Shown piece after piece: positions 7,663 through 14,235 of a stretch of DNA of 19,059 nucleotides. The notes under the pieces are model-generated. The model saw only the letters and a program-made list of their open reading frames with translations, had not been told where the DNA came from and made no database searches. Location: NCBI GenBank assembly GCA_025980355.1, contig JAICXR010000011.1, positions 1 through 19,059 on the forward strand, given 5' to 3'. The stretch's first letter is position 1. Each line of letters opens with the position of its first letter. The stretch is from Chloroflexota bacterium. Its GTDB lineage: Bacteria > Chloroflexota > UBA4733. Both the position numbers and the translations under genes were made by a program.

Positions 7663-8055
7663 TCAGCGGCGACTGAGTGTGCGCCGCATGCCGACGAGCG
7701 CGATCGCGCCGAGACCGACCAGGAGCGGCGCCTGTACCGCGCCGTGCGCCGCGTGGAACGCCCCCAGGAATGGCCCCACGGCGGGAGCGACGAGGGCGAT
7801 CAGGAGGACGGCGCGACCGACGACGATGATCGGGTGACGGCTCGGGCTGGTGAATGCCCCCGCCAGGAAGCGCCCCTCGGCTCCGGCCGTCCAGACCGGA
7901 TCATACGAGCCGGTGAGGCCGTCGGCCGGGAAGGCCGCGGCCTTCGGCGCGGCGCAGACCAGCACCCGCCGGGCGCGCGCCCGGCGAACGTGGCGCGCGC
8001 CAACCCGAGGCGTTCGGCGCAGTGATCGCTGGCGGGTCGGGCACGCAAGCAGCAT
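7663..8055 (-). CDS. Putative small membrane protein, start uncertain
   Basis: An open frame of up to 130 aa that I do not recognise. Its last 60 residues hold two hydrophobic segments (starting HPIIVVGRAVLLIALV and APLLVGLGAIALVG) ending in a basic RRTLSRR tail, a normal small membrane protein pattern, and third codon positions there are almost all G or C like neighbouring genes. The first 30 residues are Arg-rich with poorer codon bias, so the true start is likely a GTG at 7965, giving 100 aa. It fits the otherwise empty gap between a convergent and a divergent neighbour. If it is not a gene, 7628-8114 is non-coding and holds only the palindrome cluster at 7930-8002. Confidence 0.45.
   Translation of the reverse strand: MLLACPTRQRSLRRTPRVGARHVRRARARRVLVCAAPKAAAFPADGLTGSYDPVWTAGAEGRFLAGAFTSPSRHPIIVVGRAVLLIALVAPAVGPFLGAFHAAHGAVQAPLLVGLGAIALVGMRRTLSRR
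7930..8002. repeat. Cluster of three perfect palindromes
   Basis: Three loop-free perfect inverted repeats occur within 73 bases: 7930-7945 (16 bases, GAAGGCCGCGGCCTTC), 7967-7986 (20 bases, centred on GGCGCGCGCC) and 7991-8002 (12 bases, TGGCGCGCGCCA). The last two are four bases apart. They lie around the probable start of the small membrane-protein frame. No T-run follows, so they are not a simple intrinsic terminator. Confidence 0.8.
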
Positions 8056-8114
8056 GGCGTGACTGTACCATAATGCGTGCGTCGAGAGCGGCCGTTGCCG
8101 GGAATGGAAAATGA

Positions 8115-9095
8115 ATGATGACCGATGACGCCACGGACCTGACCGCCCCCCGCCGCTTCGGCGCGACGGGCCTCACGGTGGACGCGCTCTGCGTCGGCTG
8201 CGCCGAACTGGGGAACATGCCGGAGACCTTCGCCTACGCGGTGAGCGAGGAGCAGGCGCTGACGACGATCCGCGCCATCTTCCGGGGGCCGATCGCCTTT
8301 GTCGACACCGCCGCCTCCTACGGTGACGGCGAGAGCGAACGGCGGATCGGCACGGTCTTGCGCGAGATCGGCGGGGTGCCGGCGGGATTCGTGGTGGCCA
8401 CCAAGGCGGACCGCGATGCACGAACCGGGGATTTCAGCGGCGACCAGATCCGCCGCAGCATCGAACGCAGTCTGCACCTGCTGGGACTTGGTCACTTGCC
8501 GCTGCTGTATTTGCACGATCCGGAACATGCGCCATTCGAGGCGATCATGGCGAAGGGTGGCCCCGTGGAGGTCATGCGGCACTTCGTCGCCGAAGGCGTC
8601 GTGGGGCATATCGGCGTCGCGGGCGGGCCGGCGGACCTGATGATCCGCTATGTCGAGACCGGCGCGTTCGAGGCGCTGATCACGCACAACCGCTACACGC
8701 TGCTCAACCGCTCCGCCGATCGTCTGCTCACCGTCGCCGCCCAACACGGCCTGGGGGTGGCCAACGCCGCACCCTACGGCAGCGGCATCCTGGCGAAGGG
8801 ACCCTCCGCCTATCCGCGTTACGCCTATCAAGACGCCACGGACGTCGTCGTCGGGCGTGCCCGGCAAATCGAAGCGTTGTGCCGGGAGGCCGGGGTGCCG
8901 ATGGCGGCGGTCGCCCTGCAGTTTTCGATGCGCGATCCGCGCATCCACGCCACGATCGTCGGCATGTCGAAGCCGGAGCGGCTGCAGCAGACGGTCGACC
9001 TCGCCCATTGGGCCATTCCAGACGGTTTGTGGGCGGCGGTCGACGCGGTCGCGGCACCGACGATGACTGACCCGGAGGCCGAGCGGTACCGGTAG
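8115..9095 (+). CDS. Aldo/keto reductase family oxidoreductase
   Basis: A 326-aa TIM-barrel NAD(P)-dependent oxidoreductase. The catalytic tetrad is visible: Asp64 in FVDTAASYG, Tyr69, Lys97 in ATKAD and His134 in LYLHDP. The pattern (RRFGATGL near the N-terminus, DTAASYGDGESERRIG, and the late Arg/Asn cofactor region IVGMSKPERL at 281-290) is closest to the D-threo-aldose 1-dehydrogenase/L-fucose dehydrogenase branch. Such enzymes oxidise sugars to lactones. The convergent neighbour resembles L-fuconolactonase, which would hydrolyse exactly such a product; the functional link is inferred from this. Two adjacent ATGs (8115, 8118) are equally possible starts, preceded by a weak GGAA/TGGAAA purine stretch. 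Family secure, sugar specificity unproven. Confidence 0.93.
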   Translation: MMTDDATDLTAPRRFGATGLTVDALCVGCAELGNMPETFAYAVSEEQALTTIRAIFRGPIAFVDTAASYGDGESERRIGTVLREIGGVPAGFVVATKADRDARTGDFSGDQIRRSIERSLHLLGLGHLPLLYLHDPEHAPFEAIMAKGGPVEVMRHFVAEGVVGHIGVAGGPADLMIRYVETGAFEALITHNRYTLLNRSADRLLTVAAQHGLGVANAAPYGSGILAKGPSAYPRYAYQDATDVVVGRARQIEALCREAGVPMAAVALQFSMRDPRIHATIVGMSKPERLQQTVDLAHWAIPDGLWAAVDAVAAPTMTDPEAERYR

Positions 9096-9096
9096 G

Positions 9097-9948
9097 TCAG
9101 AGTCGGTAGAAGCGGACGGCATTCTCCGCCCACAGCTTGCGGCGGGCTTCGGGCGGGCGGTCGCCGGTGAGGATATCCAGGACTTCCACCCAGCGGCGGT
9201 AGGGGGCAGCCTGGAGCACGACGGGCCAGTCGCCGCCGAAGACGACGCGGTCCGCGCCGAAGGCCTCCAGGGCGTGGAGCACGTAGGGCCGGACGTCGTC
9301 GATGGTCCACCGGTCGTGGCGGGCTTCGGTCACGACGCCGCTGATCTTGCAGGAGACGTTCGGACAGCCGGCGAGCTGCTCCAGTTGTTCCCGCCACGGG
9401 TCGAGCACGCCTCCGGCGACGTTCGGTTTGGCGAGGTGGTCGAGCATGAACGCGGTGTTCGGGCATCGCCGCACCAACTGCACCGTGTTCGCCAGGTGGC
9501 GATGGGCGATGCAGAGGTCGAACGACAGGCCGTAGTCCGGCAGCAGCTGCACTCCACGCACGAAGTCCGGTTGCAGGCAGAAATCGACGGGCGCCGACTG
9601 GTAGATGCGCCGTACGCCCTTGATGAGGGGGCTGATGGCGCCCAGCGCGTCGAGATAGGCCCGCGCTCGTTCGCCGTATTCCAGCGGCGCGAACGGCACG
9701 ATGCCGCGAAGGCGCGGGTCCTGGGCCGCCAGCCCCGCCGCCCACTTCGCCTCCAGGAGCGCGTAGGGTTCGGCCACATCGGTCTGGACATAGACCGTCC
9801 CCTGGACGTCGAGGCCGGTGGTCGCCGCCCGGAAGTCGGCGAGGTCGTAGGGTCGGTCGAGCAGCGCATTGCCGTCCAACCAGGGCATGCGGAAGCGGTT
9901 GGGGTCCCAGAGGTGCAGATGGGCATCGATGATCGGAACGTCCGGCAT
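9097..9948 (-). CDS. Amidohydrolase-2 family lactonase (L-fuconolactonase/L-rhamnonolactonase-like)
   Basis: A 283-aa TIM-barrel hydrolase. Motifs seen: IDAHLHLWDP (7-16) with the H-x-H pair 10/12, GVRRIYQ (111-117), LDHLAKP with Asp170/His171, and FGGDWPV with Asp240, followed by ENAVRFY. This order and the short length match the L-fuconolactonase/4-sulfomuconolactone hydrolase branch of PF04909, enzymes that open sugar or related lactones. Start at 9948 chosen for the perfect AAAGGAGG eight bases upstream; an ATG 17 codons earlier lacks one. It ends one base from the stop of the aldo/keto reductase (tail to tail), so the two cannot share a transcript, though their activities could be consecutive. 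Substrate not determined by sequence alone. Confidence 0.93.
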   Translation of the reverse strand: MPDVPIIDAHLHLWDPNRFRMPWLDGNALLDRPYDLADFRAATTGLDVQGTVYVQTDVAEPYALLEAKWAAGLAAQDPRLRGIVPFAPLEYGERARAYLDALGAISPLIKGVRRIYQSAPVDFCLQPDFVRGVQLLPDYGLSFDLCIAHRHLANTVQLVRRCPNTAFMLDHLAKPNVAGGVLDPWREQLEQLAGCPNVSCKISGVVTEARHDRWTIDDVRPYVLHALEAFGADRVVFGGDWPVVLQAAPYRRWVEVLDILTGDRPPEARRKLWAENAVRFYRL

Positions 9949-9956
9949 GGTGGGCG

Positions 9957-9964
9957 CCTCCTTT
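9957..9964 (-). promoter_or_regulatory. Strong Shine-Dalgarno of the lactonase gene
   Basis: AAAGGAGG on the minus strand, eight bases before the ATG at 9948; this decides the start. Confidence 0.75.
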
Positions 9965-9970
9965 CGCTCC

Positions 9971-9999
9971 ATCCTAGCCCCTCTGTGACGGGTGGGCAA
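9971..9999 (-). promoter_or_regulatory. Putative sigma-70-type promoter of the lactonase gene
   Basis: On the minus strand TTGCCC (9999-9994) and TAGGAT (9976-9971) are separated by exactly 17 bases, each matching four of six consensus positions. The predicted transcript would begin close to the Shine-Dalgarno. Confidence 0.35.
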
Positions 10000-10031
10000 G
10001 TGAGCGGGTCATGGGGACCTTCGTCCGCCCC

Positions 10032-10060
10032 TAGGCAAGCGCCGCCATGGTCGGTATACT
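10032..10060 (+). promoter_or_regulatory. Putative promoter of the small membrane protein gene at 10189
   Basis: TAGGCA (10032-10037) and TATACT (10055-10060) are 17 bases apart; TATACT is a five-of-six -10 match. The intergenic stretch 9949-10188 holds this promoter, the opposing lactonase promoter and a small GGACG-TGC-CGTCC hairpin (10082-10094), and nothing else I can name. Confidence 0.4.
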
Positions 10061-10188
10061 TGCGGCAATGGCAAGGATGCCGGACGTGCCGTCCATGAGT
10101 GGACGACAGGGCAGCGCTGCTCCCCAGGCGATGTCGCCGCGCAACCGTGGTTGGGTCGACCCCCGCCCGGATACGTTAAGGGGATGGC

Positions 10189-10368
10189 ATGATGGACACG
10201 GTATTACTGGCGATCTGTTTCCTGGCGATGGGCATTCTCGTGCTGGCATGGGCGATGCTGCCGCACGCCGCCGCACCCACCCGAACCACTGTCATGTCGG
10301 AGGCGCGGCAGTCCCCAGGAGTTGGCGGTACACGGCGGCCGTCTGTGCTGCTGCGTGATCCCAGCTAA
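10189..10368 (+). CDS. Small single-helix membrane protein (59 aa)
   Basis: A short frame not resembling any family I know. Two tandem ATGs (10189, 10192) follow a clear AAGGGG Shine-Dalgarno (10178-10183), and a TATACT promoter candidate lies 130 bases upstream. The product begins with an uninterrupted hydrophobic stretch of about 20 residues (VLLAICFLAMGILVLAWAML) and continues with a short Arg/Ser/Pro-rich tail of about 35 residues, the form of a one-pass membrane micro-protein. Its last 77 bases overlap, tail to tail, the end of the glycosyltransferase gene on the other strand. The good ribosome site and intact helix argue for a real gene; shortness keeps this moderate. Confidence 0.5.
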   Translation: MMDTVLLAICFLAMGILVLAWAMLPHAAAPTRTTVMSEARQSPGVGGTRRPSVLLRDPS

Positions 10369-11464
10369 ACAGGCGAGCGCGGGCCGTCCCTGCCTGCCGG
10401 AGGCGGTCCGCAAGCGGCGCGTCGTCCAGCACGCGCCGCATGGCCGCGGCGAGCGCTTCAGTATCCGTCGGGTCGACGAGGAAGGCGGCGTCACCGGCCG
10501 CCTCCGGCAGGGATGACGTGTTGGAGCAGACGACCGGGGTGGCGCAGGCCATCGCCTCCAACACCGGCAGGCCGAAACCCTCATAGCGCGAGGGGAACAC
10601 GAAGAGGGCTGCGCCGCTGTAGAGGGCCGCCAGGTCGGCGTCCGCGACGTAGCCCGGGATCACCACATGGGGTGCCAAACCGCCCTGTTCGATCTCGTCC
10701 CCGAGCGGCGTATACCGCCAGAGCGTCGGGCCGGCCAGGACCAATTGGTACTCCGGGCGATGCGCGTGCAGACGGGCGAAGGCCCGCACCAGCCGGCGCA
10801 GGTTTTTGCGCTCCTGCATGGCGGCCACGCTCAGGATATAGGGCCGCCGCAGCCCCATTCGCGCCAGCACCGGCTGGCGGTCCTGCTCGCTGACCGGGTA
10901 GAACTGCGCGCTGAGGGCAGGGGGTACGACATGTGCGGGCGGGGGGAGCCGGGGCAGGAAGCGCTCCAGGTCGGCCCGCGCGTGACGGCTCACCGTGATG
11001 ACGGCGTCGACATTCGGCAACATCGCCGGCAGGTAGCGCCGCTGGAGCAGCCTGTTCAGCCAGGGATAGCCGGCGGGATAGCGAAACCCTATCGCATCGT
11101 GGATCGTCACGACGCGCCGGAACGGGGCGATGGGCCGGCCGAACGGGAACGGCGCGATCCCGGACGGGTCGTGGACGAGATCGAGCCGGCGGCGCCGGGC
11201 GGCGATGGCAATGGCGACGCCGCCCAGCAGCATCATGGCCGGTAGACGGCCGCACCCGGCCAGGTGAAAGGTATCGCTGTTTGCCTCCTGCCGGAAGGGC
11301 CCGCGCCGATACGGGGTGAGGTAGACCAGCTCGCAATCCTCCCGTCTCCCGAGGGCACGACCGAGCTCCAGCGTCTGGCGGGAGATGCCCGACAGCGGAC
11401 GGTCCACACCGTAGGTCAACCAGCCGATCCGCATACGCTTTACCGGCGCGGTCAAGCTGCTCAT
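10292..11464 (-). CDS. GT4 family glycosyltransferase
   Basis: A 390-aa GT-B fold glycosyltransferase of family 4, which transfers a sugar from a nucleotide donor in the cytoplasm to a growing glycan or lipid carrier. Seen: an N-terminal acceptor domain opening MRIGWLTYGVDRPLSG, the donor-domain start SVAAMQERKN (212-221) with the phosphate-binding Arg/Lys, and the EX7E motif in SRYEGFGLPVLEAM (Glu295 and Glu303). The ATG at 11464 is preferred; the frame is open upstream to 11782 but those residues are unlike the family, and a later ATG at 11434 is possible. It lies downstream of the heptose gene set on the same strand, separated by 360 bases containing a small opposite-strand gene. Use of GDP-heptose or a product built from it is an inference. 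Confidence 0.93.
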   Translation of the reverse strand: MSSLTAPVKRMRIGWLTYGVDRPLSGISRQTLELGRALGRREDCELVYLTPYRRGPFRQEANSDTFHLAGCGRLPAMMLLGGVAIAIAARRRRLDLVHDPSGIAPFPFGRPIAPFRRVVTIHDAIGFRYPAGYPWLNRLLQRRYLPAMLPNVDAVITVSRHARADLERFLPRLPPPAHVVPPALSAQFYPVSEQDRQPVLARMGLRRPYILSVAAMQERKNLRRLVRAFARLHAHRPEYQLVLAGPTLWRYTPLGDEIEQGGLAPHVVIPGYVADADLAALYSGAALFVFPSRYEGFGLPVLEAMACATPVVCSNTSSLPEAAGDAAFLVDPTDTEALAAAMRRVLDDAPLADRLRQAGTARARLFSWDHAAAQTAAVYRQLLGTAAPPT

Positions 11465-11601
11465 CGTTACCCACTTTCTGCCACCCCCGGTGCCGGGGCA
11501 CCGATCCATGCGCGGCTTGCCCGGCCCCAGGCCCGTTCGGCCCGTCCCGTTGGTTATACTGAAGGGCTGGCGCTCACTCCCGATCGCGTTTGGATGCAGG
11601 C

Positions 11602-11811
11602 GTGCCCATTGATCTTTCCGGTGACATGCTTGGAGCCATTGTCCATGCGCTCTTCGCCGGTCTCGTCGCCATCCGGTACCTCTGGCCGGTGTGGCTGCTC
11701 GTCGCGGTGCTGTGGATTGCCACCCGTATGCTGCGGGCGATCGGCCGCTTCTTCGGCTTTTCCGGCGTTGCCGCCAAGCCAACGAAGCCGGCGGTACGGC
11801 CCCGGCGCTGA
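11602..11811 (+). CDS. Small membrane protein (about 69 aa), start uncertain
   Basis: I do not recognise a family. The protein has one or two hydrophobic stretches (about residues 9-22 and 25-43, including YLWPVWLLVAVLWIATRML), then a basic amphipathic segment (RAIGRFFGF) and a Lys/Arg/Pro tail. A TATACT box (11555-11560) sits upstream. Possible starts are TTG 11590, GTG 11602 and ATG 11626; the last follows GGTGA and would give 61 aa. It is antiparallel to, and lies between, the hddC-like gene and the glycosyltransferase, so it is expressed separately from them. Confidence 0.55.
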   Translation: MPIDLSGDMLGAIVHALFAGLVAIRYLWPVWLLVAVLWIATRMLRAIGRFFGFSGVAAKPTKPAVRPRR

Positions 11812-11824
11812 TCGCTGCACCAGG

Positions 11825-12532
11825 CTAGGACCGGCACGGGAGTAAGGCGGCGCCGACCTCGGTGACGTCCTTGACGGTGTCGATGCTGCGCCAAAAGCCG
11901 CCGACCCGGAATGCGCCCATCCGGCCCGCCGCCGCCAGTTCCGGGAACAGGCGGTCTTCGTGGTCGCCGAGCGGGGGCAGGCGGGGGATGAGCGCCGGCG
12001 AGAGCGCATAGACGCCTGCGTTGATCCAGTGGGGCAGCAATGGCTTCTCCTCAAACCCTTGCACCGTCTCGCCGGCGACCAGGACGACGCCATGGGGCGA
12101 CCGTAAGCCGGTCACCGCGATCGTGGCGAGATGGCCGGAGTGCCGGTGCTGGTCCAGCAGGCTGCCCAGGTCGAGGTCGGTCACCAGGTCGCCGTTGAGC
12201 GCCAGGAAGGGCCCGTCCGGCGGCGCCGTTTGGCAGGCGAGCTTTAGCGCGCCGCCGCGCCCCAGCTTGCGCGGCTCTACCGAGAGCACTACTTCCGTGT
12301 CACCGAGGTCCGCCCGGGCGAGCGCGTCCGCGATAGCGGCATGCCGATAGCCGCAGGCGACGATCACCTTCGCCACGCCGTGGCGACGCAGCCAGGCGAG
12401 CTGGTGGAAGAGGATCGGCGTCCCGGCGACCTCCACCATAATTTTGGGGCGGTCGTTCGTCAGCGGGCGGAGCCGTTCGCCGCTCCCCCCGGCCAGGATA
12501 ATGGCCGTGACCGGTCCGGTCGTGCCGGTCAT
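11825..12532 (-). CDS. hddC: Sugar-phosphate nucleotidyltransferase, HddC-like (heptose-1-phosphate guanylyltransferase)
   Basis: A 235-aa nucleotidyltransferase. Seen: the nucleotide-binding LAGGSGERLRP...DRPK (13-30), NGD (113-115) with the metal-binding Asp115, EEKP (161-164), NAGVY (171-175) and Asp218 in WRSIDT. The short length without a left-handed beta-helix domain fits HddC, which couples GTP with D-glycero-alpha-D-manno-heptose 1-phosphate to give GDP-heptose. Sequence alone would also allow a mannose- or glucose-1-phosphate enzyme; the assignment leans on the neighbouring heptose isomerase and kinase. The ATG lies three bases after the isomerase stop, so it is the last gene of the tight operon. 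Enzyme class secure, heptose specificity inferred from context. Confidence 0.82.
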   Translation of the reverse strand: MTGTTGPVTAIILAGGSGERLRPLTNDRPKIMVEVAGTPILFHQLAWLRRHGVAKVIVACGYRHAAIADALARADLGDTEVVLSVEPRKLGRGGALKLACQTAPPDGPFLALNGDLVTDLDLGSLLDQHRHSGHLATIAVTGLRSPHGVVLVAGETVQGFEEKPLLPHWINAGVYALSPALIPRLPPLGDHEDRLFPELAAAGRMGAFRVGGFWRSIDTVKDVTEVGAALLPCRS

Positions 12533-12535
12533 CCG

Positions 12536-13189
12536 TCAGCCCGGCACGGCGATATGGCGCAGGTCGCCGCCGAGCAGGCGCTCCACGACGCCGCACATGG
12601 CGTGTGCCGCCGCCATATACCCTTCCTGGATGCGCGCCGTATCGGCGGAGGGGACCTGGAGGGCGACGTCGGCCGCCGCCGCGAGCGCCGTCCCGCGCTG
12701 CCCGGTGAAGGCGATCACCAGCAATTGCCGCCGCCGCGCCGCCTCGATGGCCTGGAAAATGTTGGCGGACGCCCCGCTGGTACTCATGCAGAGGACGACG
12801 TCACCGGCCCCACCCAGTGCCTCTACCTGGCGCGCGAAGACGCGATCATAGCCATAGTCGTTGCCGACCGCGGTGATTGTCGCCACGTTCGCGCTCAGGG
12901 CGATCGCGGGGAGTCCTTCTCGTTCCATACGGTACCGGCCGACGAATTCGGCCGCCAGGTGCAAGGCGTCGGCGGCGCTACCGCCGTTGCCGCAGAAAAG
13001 CAGCTTCCGCCCGCCACGCAAGGCCCCGGCGCAGACGAGGGCCATGCGTAAGATCGGCCCGGGATCGTCCGCCAACTGGCGCTTCACCTCGGCGCTGGTC
13101 AGCAATTCCGCCCGGATTATCGCGAGGAGCGACGCCTCATCGGCCGCCCCCGGCGGGGTGTCGGCGGGCCTCGGCGACGTTGGGTTCAT
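12536..13189 (-). CDS. gmhA: Sedoheptulose-7-phosphate isomerase, GmhA-like (SIS domain)
   Basis: A 217-aa SIS-domain protein that matches phosphoheptose isomerase, which converts sedoheptulose 7-phosphate into D-glycero-D-manno-heptose 7-phosphate. Seen: phosphate loop CGNGGSAADALHLAAEF (66-82) with catalytic Glu81, VGRY (83-86), STSG (136-139), and the C-terminal QEGYMAAAHAMC (188-199) with Gln188 and catalytic His196. The N-terminus carries about 15 extra Pro/Ala residues. The start overlaps the kinase stop by ATGA and has GGGAGGT just upstream, with an unusually short gap of three bases. Placement between an HddA-like kinase and an HddC-like transferase supports the heptose pathway. Confidence 0.92.
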   Translation of the reverse strand: MNPTSPRPADTPPGAADEASLLAIIRAELLTSAEVKRQLADDPGPILRMALVCAGALRGGRKLLFCGNGGSAADALHLAAEFVGRYRMEREGLPAIALSANVATITAVGNDYGYDRVFARQVEALGGAGDVVLCMSTSGASANIFQAIEAARRRQLLVIAFTGQRGTALAAAADVALQVPSADTARIQEGYMAAAHAMCGVVERLLGGDLRHIAVPG

Positions 13190-14235
13190 TGCACCTCCCA
13201 GGACTGGACGCCGCTCGGTGAAAAGCCGAAGGGCGCGATCTTGCCGCCGAGCCGCTCCAACTCCGTGGCGATGGCGCGTTTCTTATCGAACGGGCAGTAG
13301 ACGAGCAGGTAGCCGCCGCCGCCGGCGCCGAGCACTTTCCCGCCGAGGGCGCCCTTGTGGCGCGCCGCGGCATACAACTCGTCGATCTGCCCGGTGGAGA
13401 TGCCGGCGTCGAGACGCTTCTTGTATTCCCAGGCGTCGTGCAGTAAGCTGCCAAAATCGGCCAGGCGGTGATGCAGGAGCGCCTTCTTCAGGTCCAGCGT
13501 GAGCAGTTTCATGCTCTGCAGGGCCACGGTGGTGTCCGCCGCCCCCGCCACGTAGGCCGACATCTGCCGCTCGACGATGTGGCCGGACATCCGAGTCTGG
13601 CCGGTGTAGCAGAGCAGGAGGCTGTATTCCAGTTCGTTCACCACGTCGGCGTCGATCCGCAAGCGATTCACGACGGCGCCGTCCGCGGAGAACTCCATGA
13701 AGTTGAAGCCGCCGAAGGTAGCGGCGTACTGGTCTTGCATGCCCCCGACGATCCCCAGATCGGTGCGTTCGATCTGGTAGGCCAGGCGGGCCACCGCGTA
13801 CTCGTCAAGGCCGAGCCGCCGGCTGTGGTTGAAGAGGCCGACCATGGCGACCACCAGGGCGGACGACGAGCCCAGCCCGGAGCCCGGTGGTGCGTCGCTG
13901 TGCAGGTAGAGGCGCAAGCCGGCCCGATCCCGGCAGAGGCGGCGCAGCACCGACTTGACGAGGTCGAGCTTGCCATCGTAGATCAGGTCGTCGTGCTGTC
14001 CGTAGCGCGCACTCAGGCCGTAGTCGACGGACTCGACCTCGATGGCATCACCGGCGGTCCGGGCCAGCGTGCCGTAGGCGTACCAGTTGATGGTGGCGCT
14101 GAGGACGACGCCGCCGTGATCGGCGGGATAGGGAGGCACATCGGTGCCGCCGCCACAGAAGCTCACACGCAGCGGCGCCTTGCTCCGAACCAGCGTCACG
14201 GGGCGAGCGGCCACCTGCTGGATGTCGCCCGTCAC
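13186..14235 (-). CDS. hddA: GHMP kinase, HddA-like (D-glycero-alpha-D-manno-heptose-7-phosphate kinase)
   Basis: A 349-aa GHMP-superfamily sugar kinase. Motif 1 is KAPLRVSFCGGGTD (19-32), motif 2 the ATP loop PPGSGLGSSSA (116-126), GMQDQY with Asp168 is the likely base region, and motif 3 is KVLGAGGGGYLL (300-311). The CGGGTD start and overall pattern are those of HddA, which phosphorylates heptose 7-phosphate at C1 with the alpha configuration, committing it to the GDP route. A fucose/galacto-type kinase is the alternative but the gmhA neighbour argues for heptose. The GTG start overlaps the stop of the TyrRS fusion by four bases (GTGA); the first 15-18 residues precede the conserved fold. 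Confidence 0.9.
   Translation of the reverse strand: MTGDIQQVAARPVTLVRSKAPLRVSFCGGGTDVPPYPADHGGVVLSATINWYAYGTLARTAGDAIEVESVDYGLSARYGQHDDLIYDGKLDLVKSVLRRLCRDRAGLRLYLHSDAPPGSGLGSSSALVVAMVGLFNHSRRLGLDEYAVARLAYQIERTDLGIVGGMQDQYAATFGGFNFMEFSADGAVVNRLRIDADVVNELEYSLLLCYTGQTRMSGHIVERQMSAYVAGAADTTVALQSMKLLTLDLKKALLHHRLADFGSLLHDAWEYKKRLDAGISTGQIDELYAAARHKGALGGKVLGAGGGGYLLVYCPFDKKRAIATELERLGGKIAPFGFSPSGVQSWEVQ

Noticed and set aside
7967..7986. The 20-base palindrome as an intrinsic terminator
   Set aside because: No loop and no T-run follows on either strand.
7800..9122. A 440-codon minus-strand frame opposite the aldo/keto reductase
   Set aside because: The plus strand carries the complete catalytic tetrad; the minus frame has no recognisable domain and mirrors it.
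10047..10358. A 103-codon plus-strand frame overlapping the small membrane gene at 10189
   Set aside because: No Shine-Dalgarno, no hydrophobic segment and odd composition; the other frame has a good ribosome site and a clean helix.
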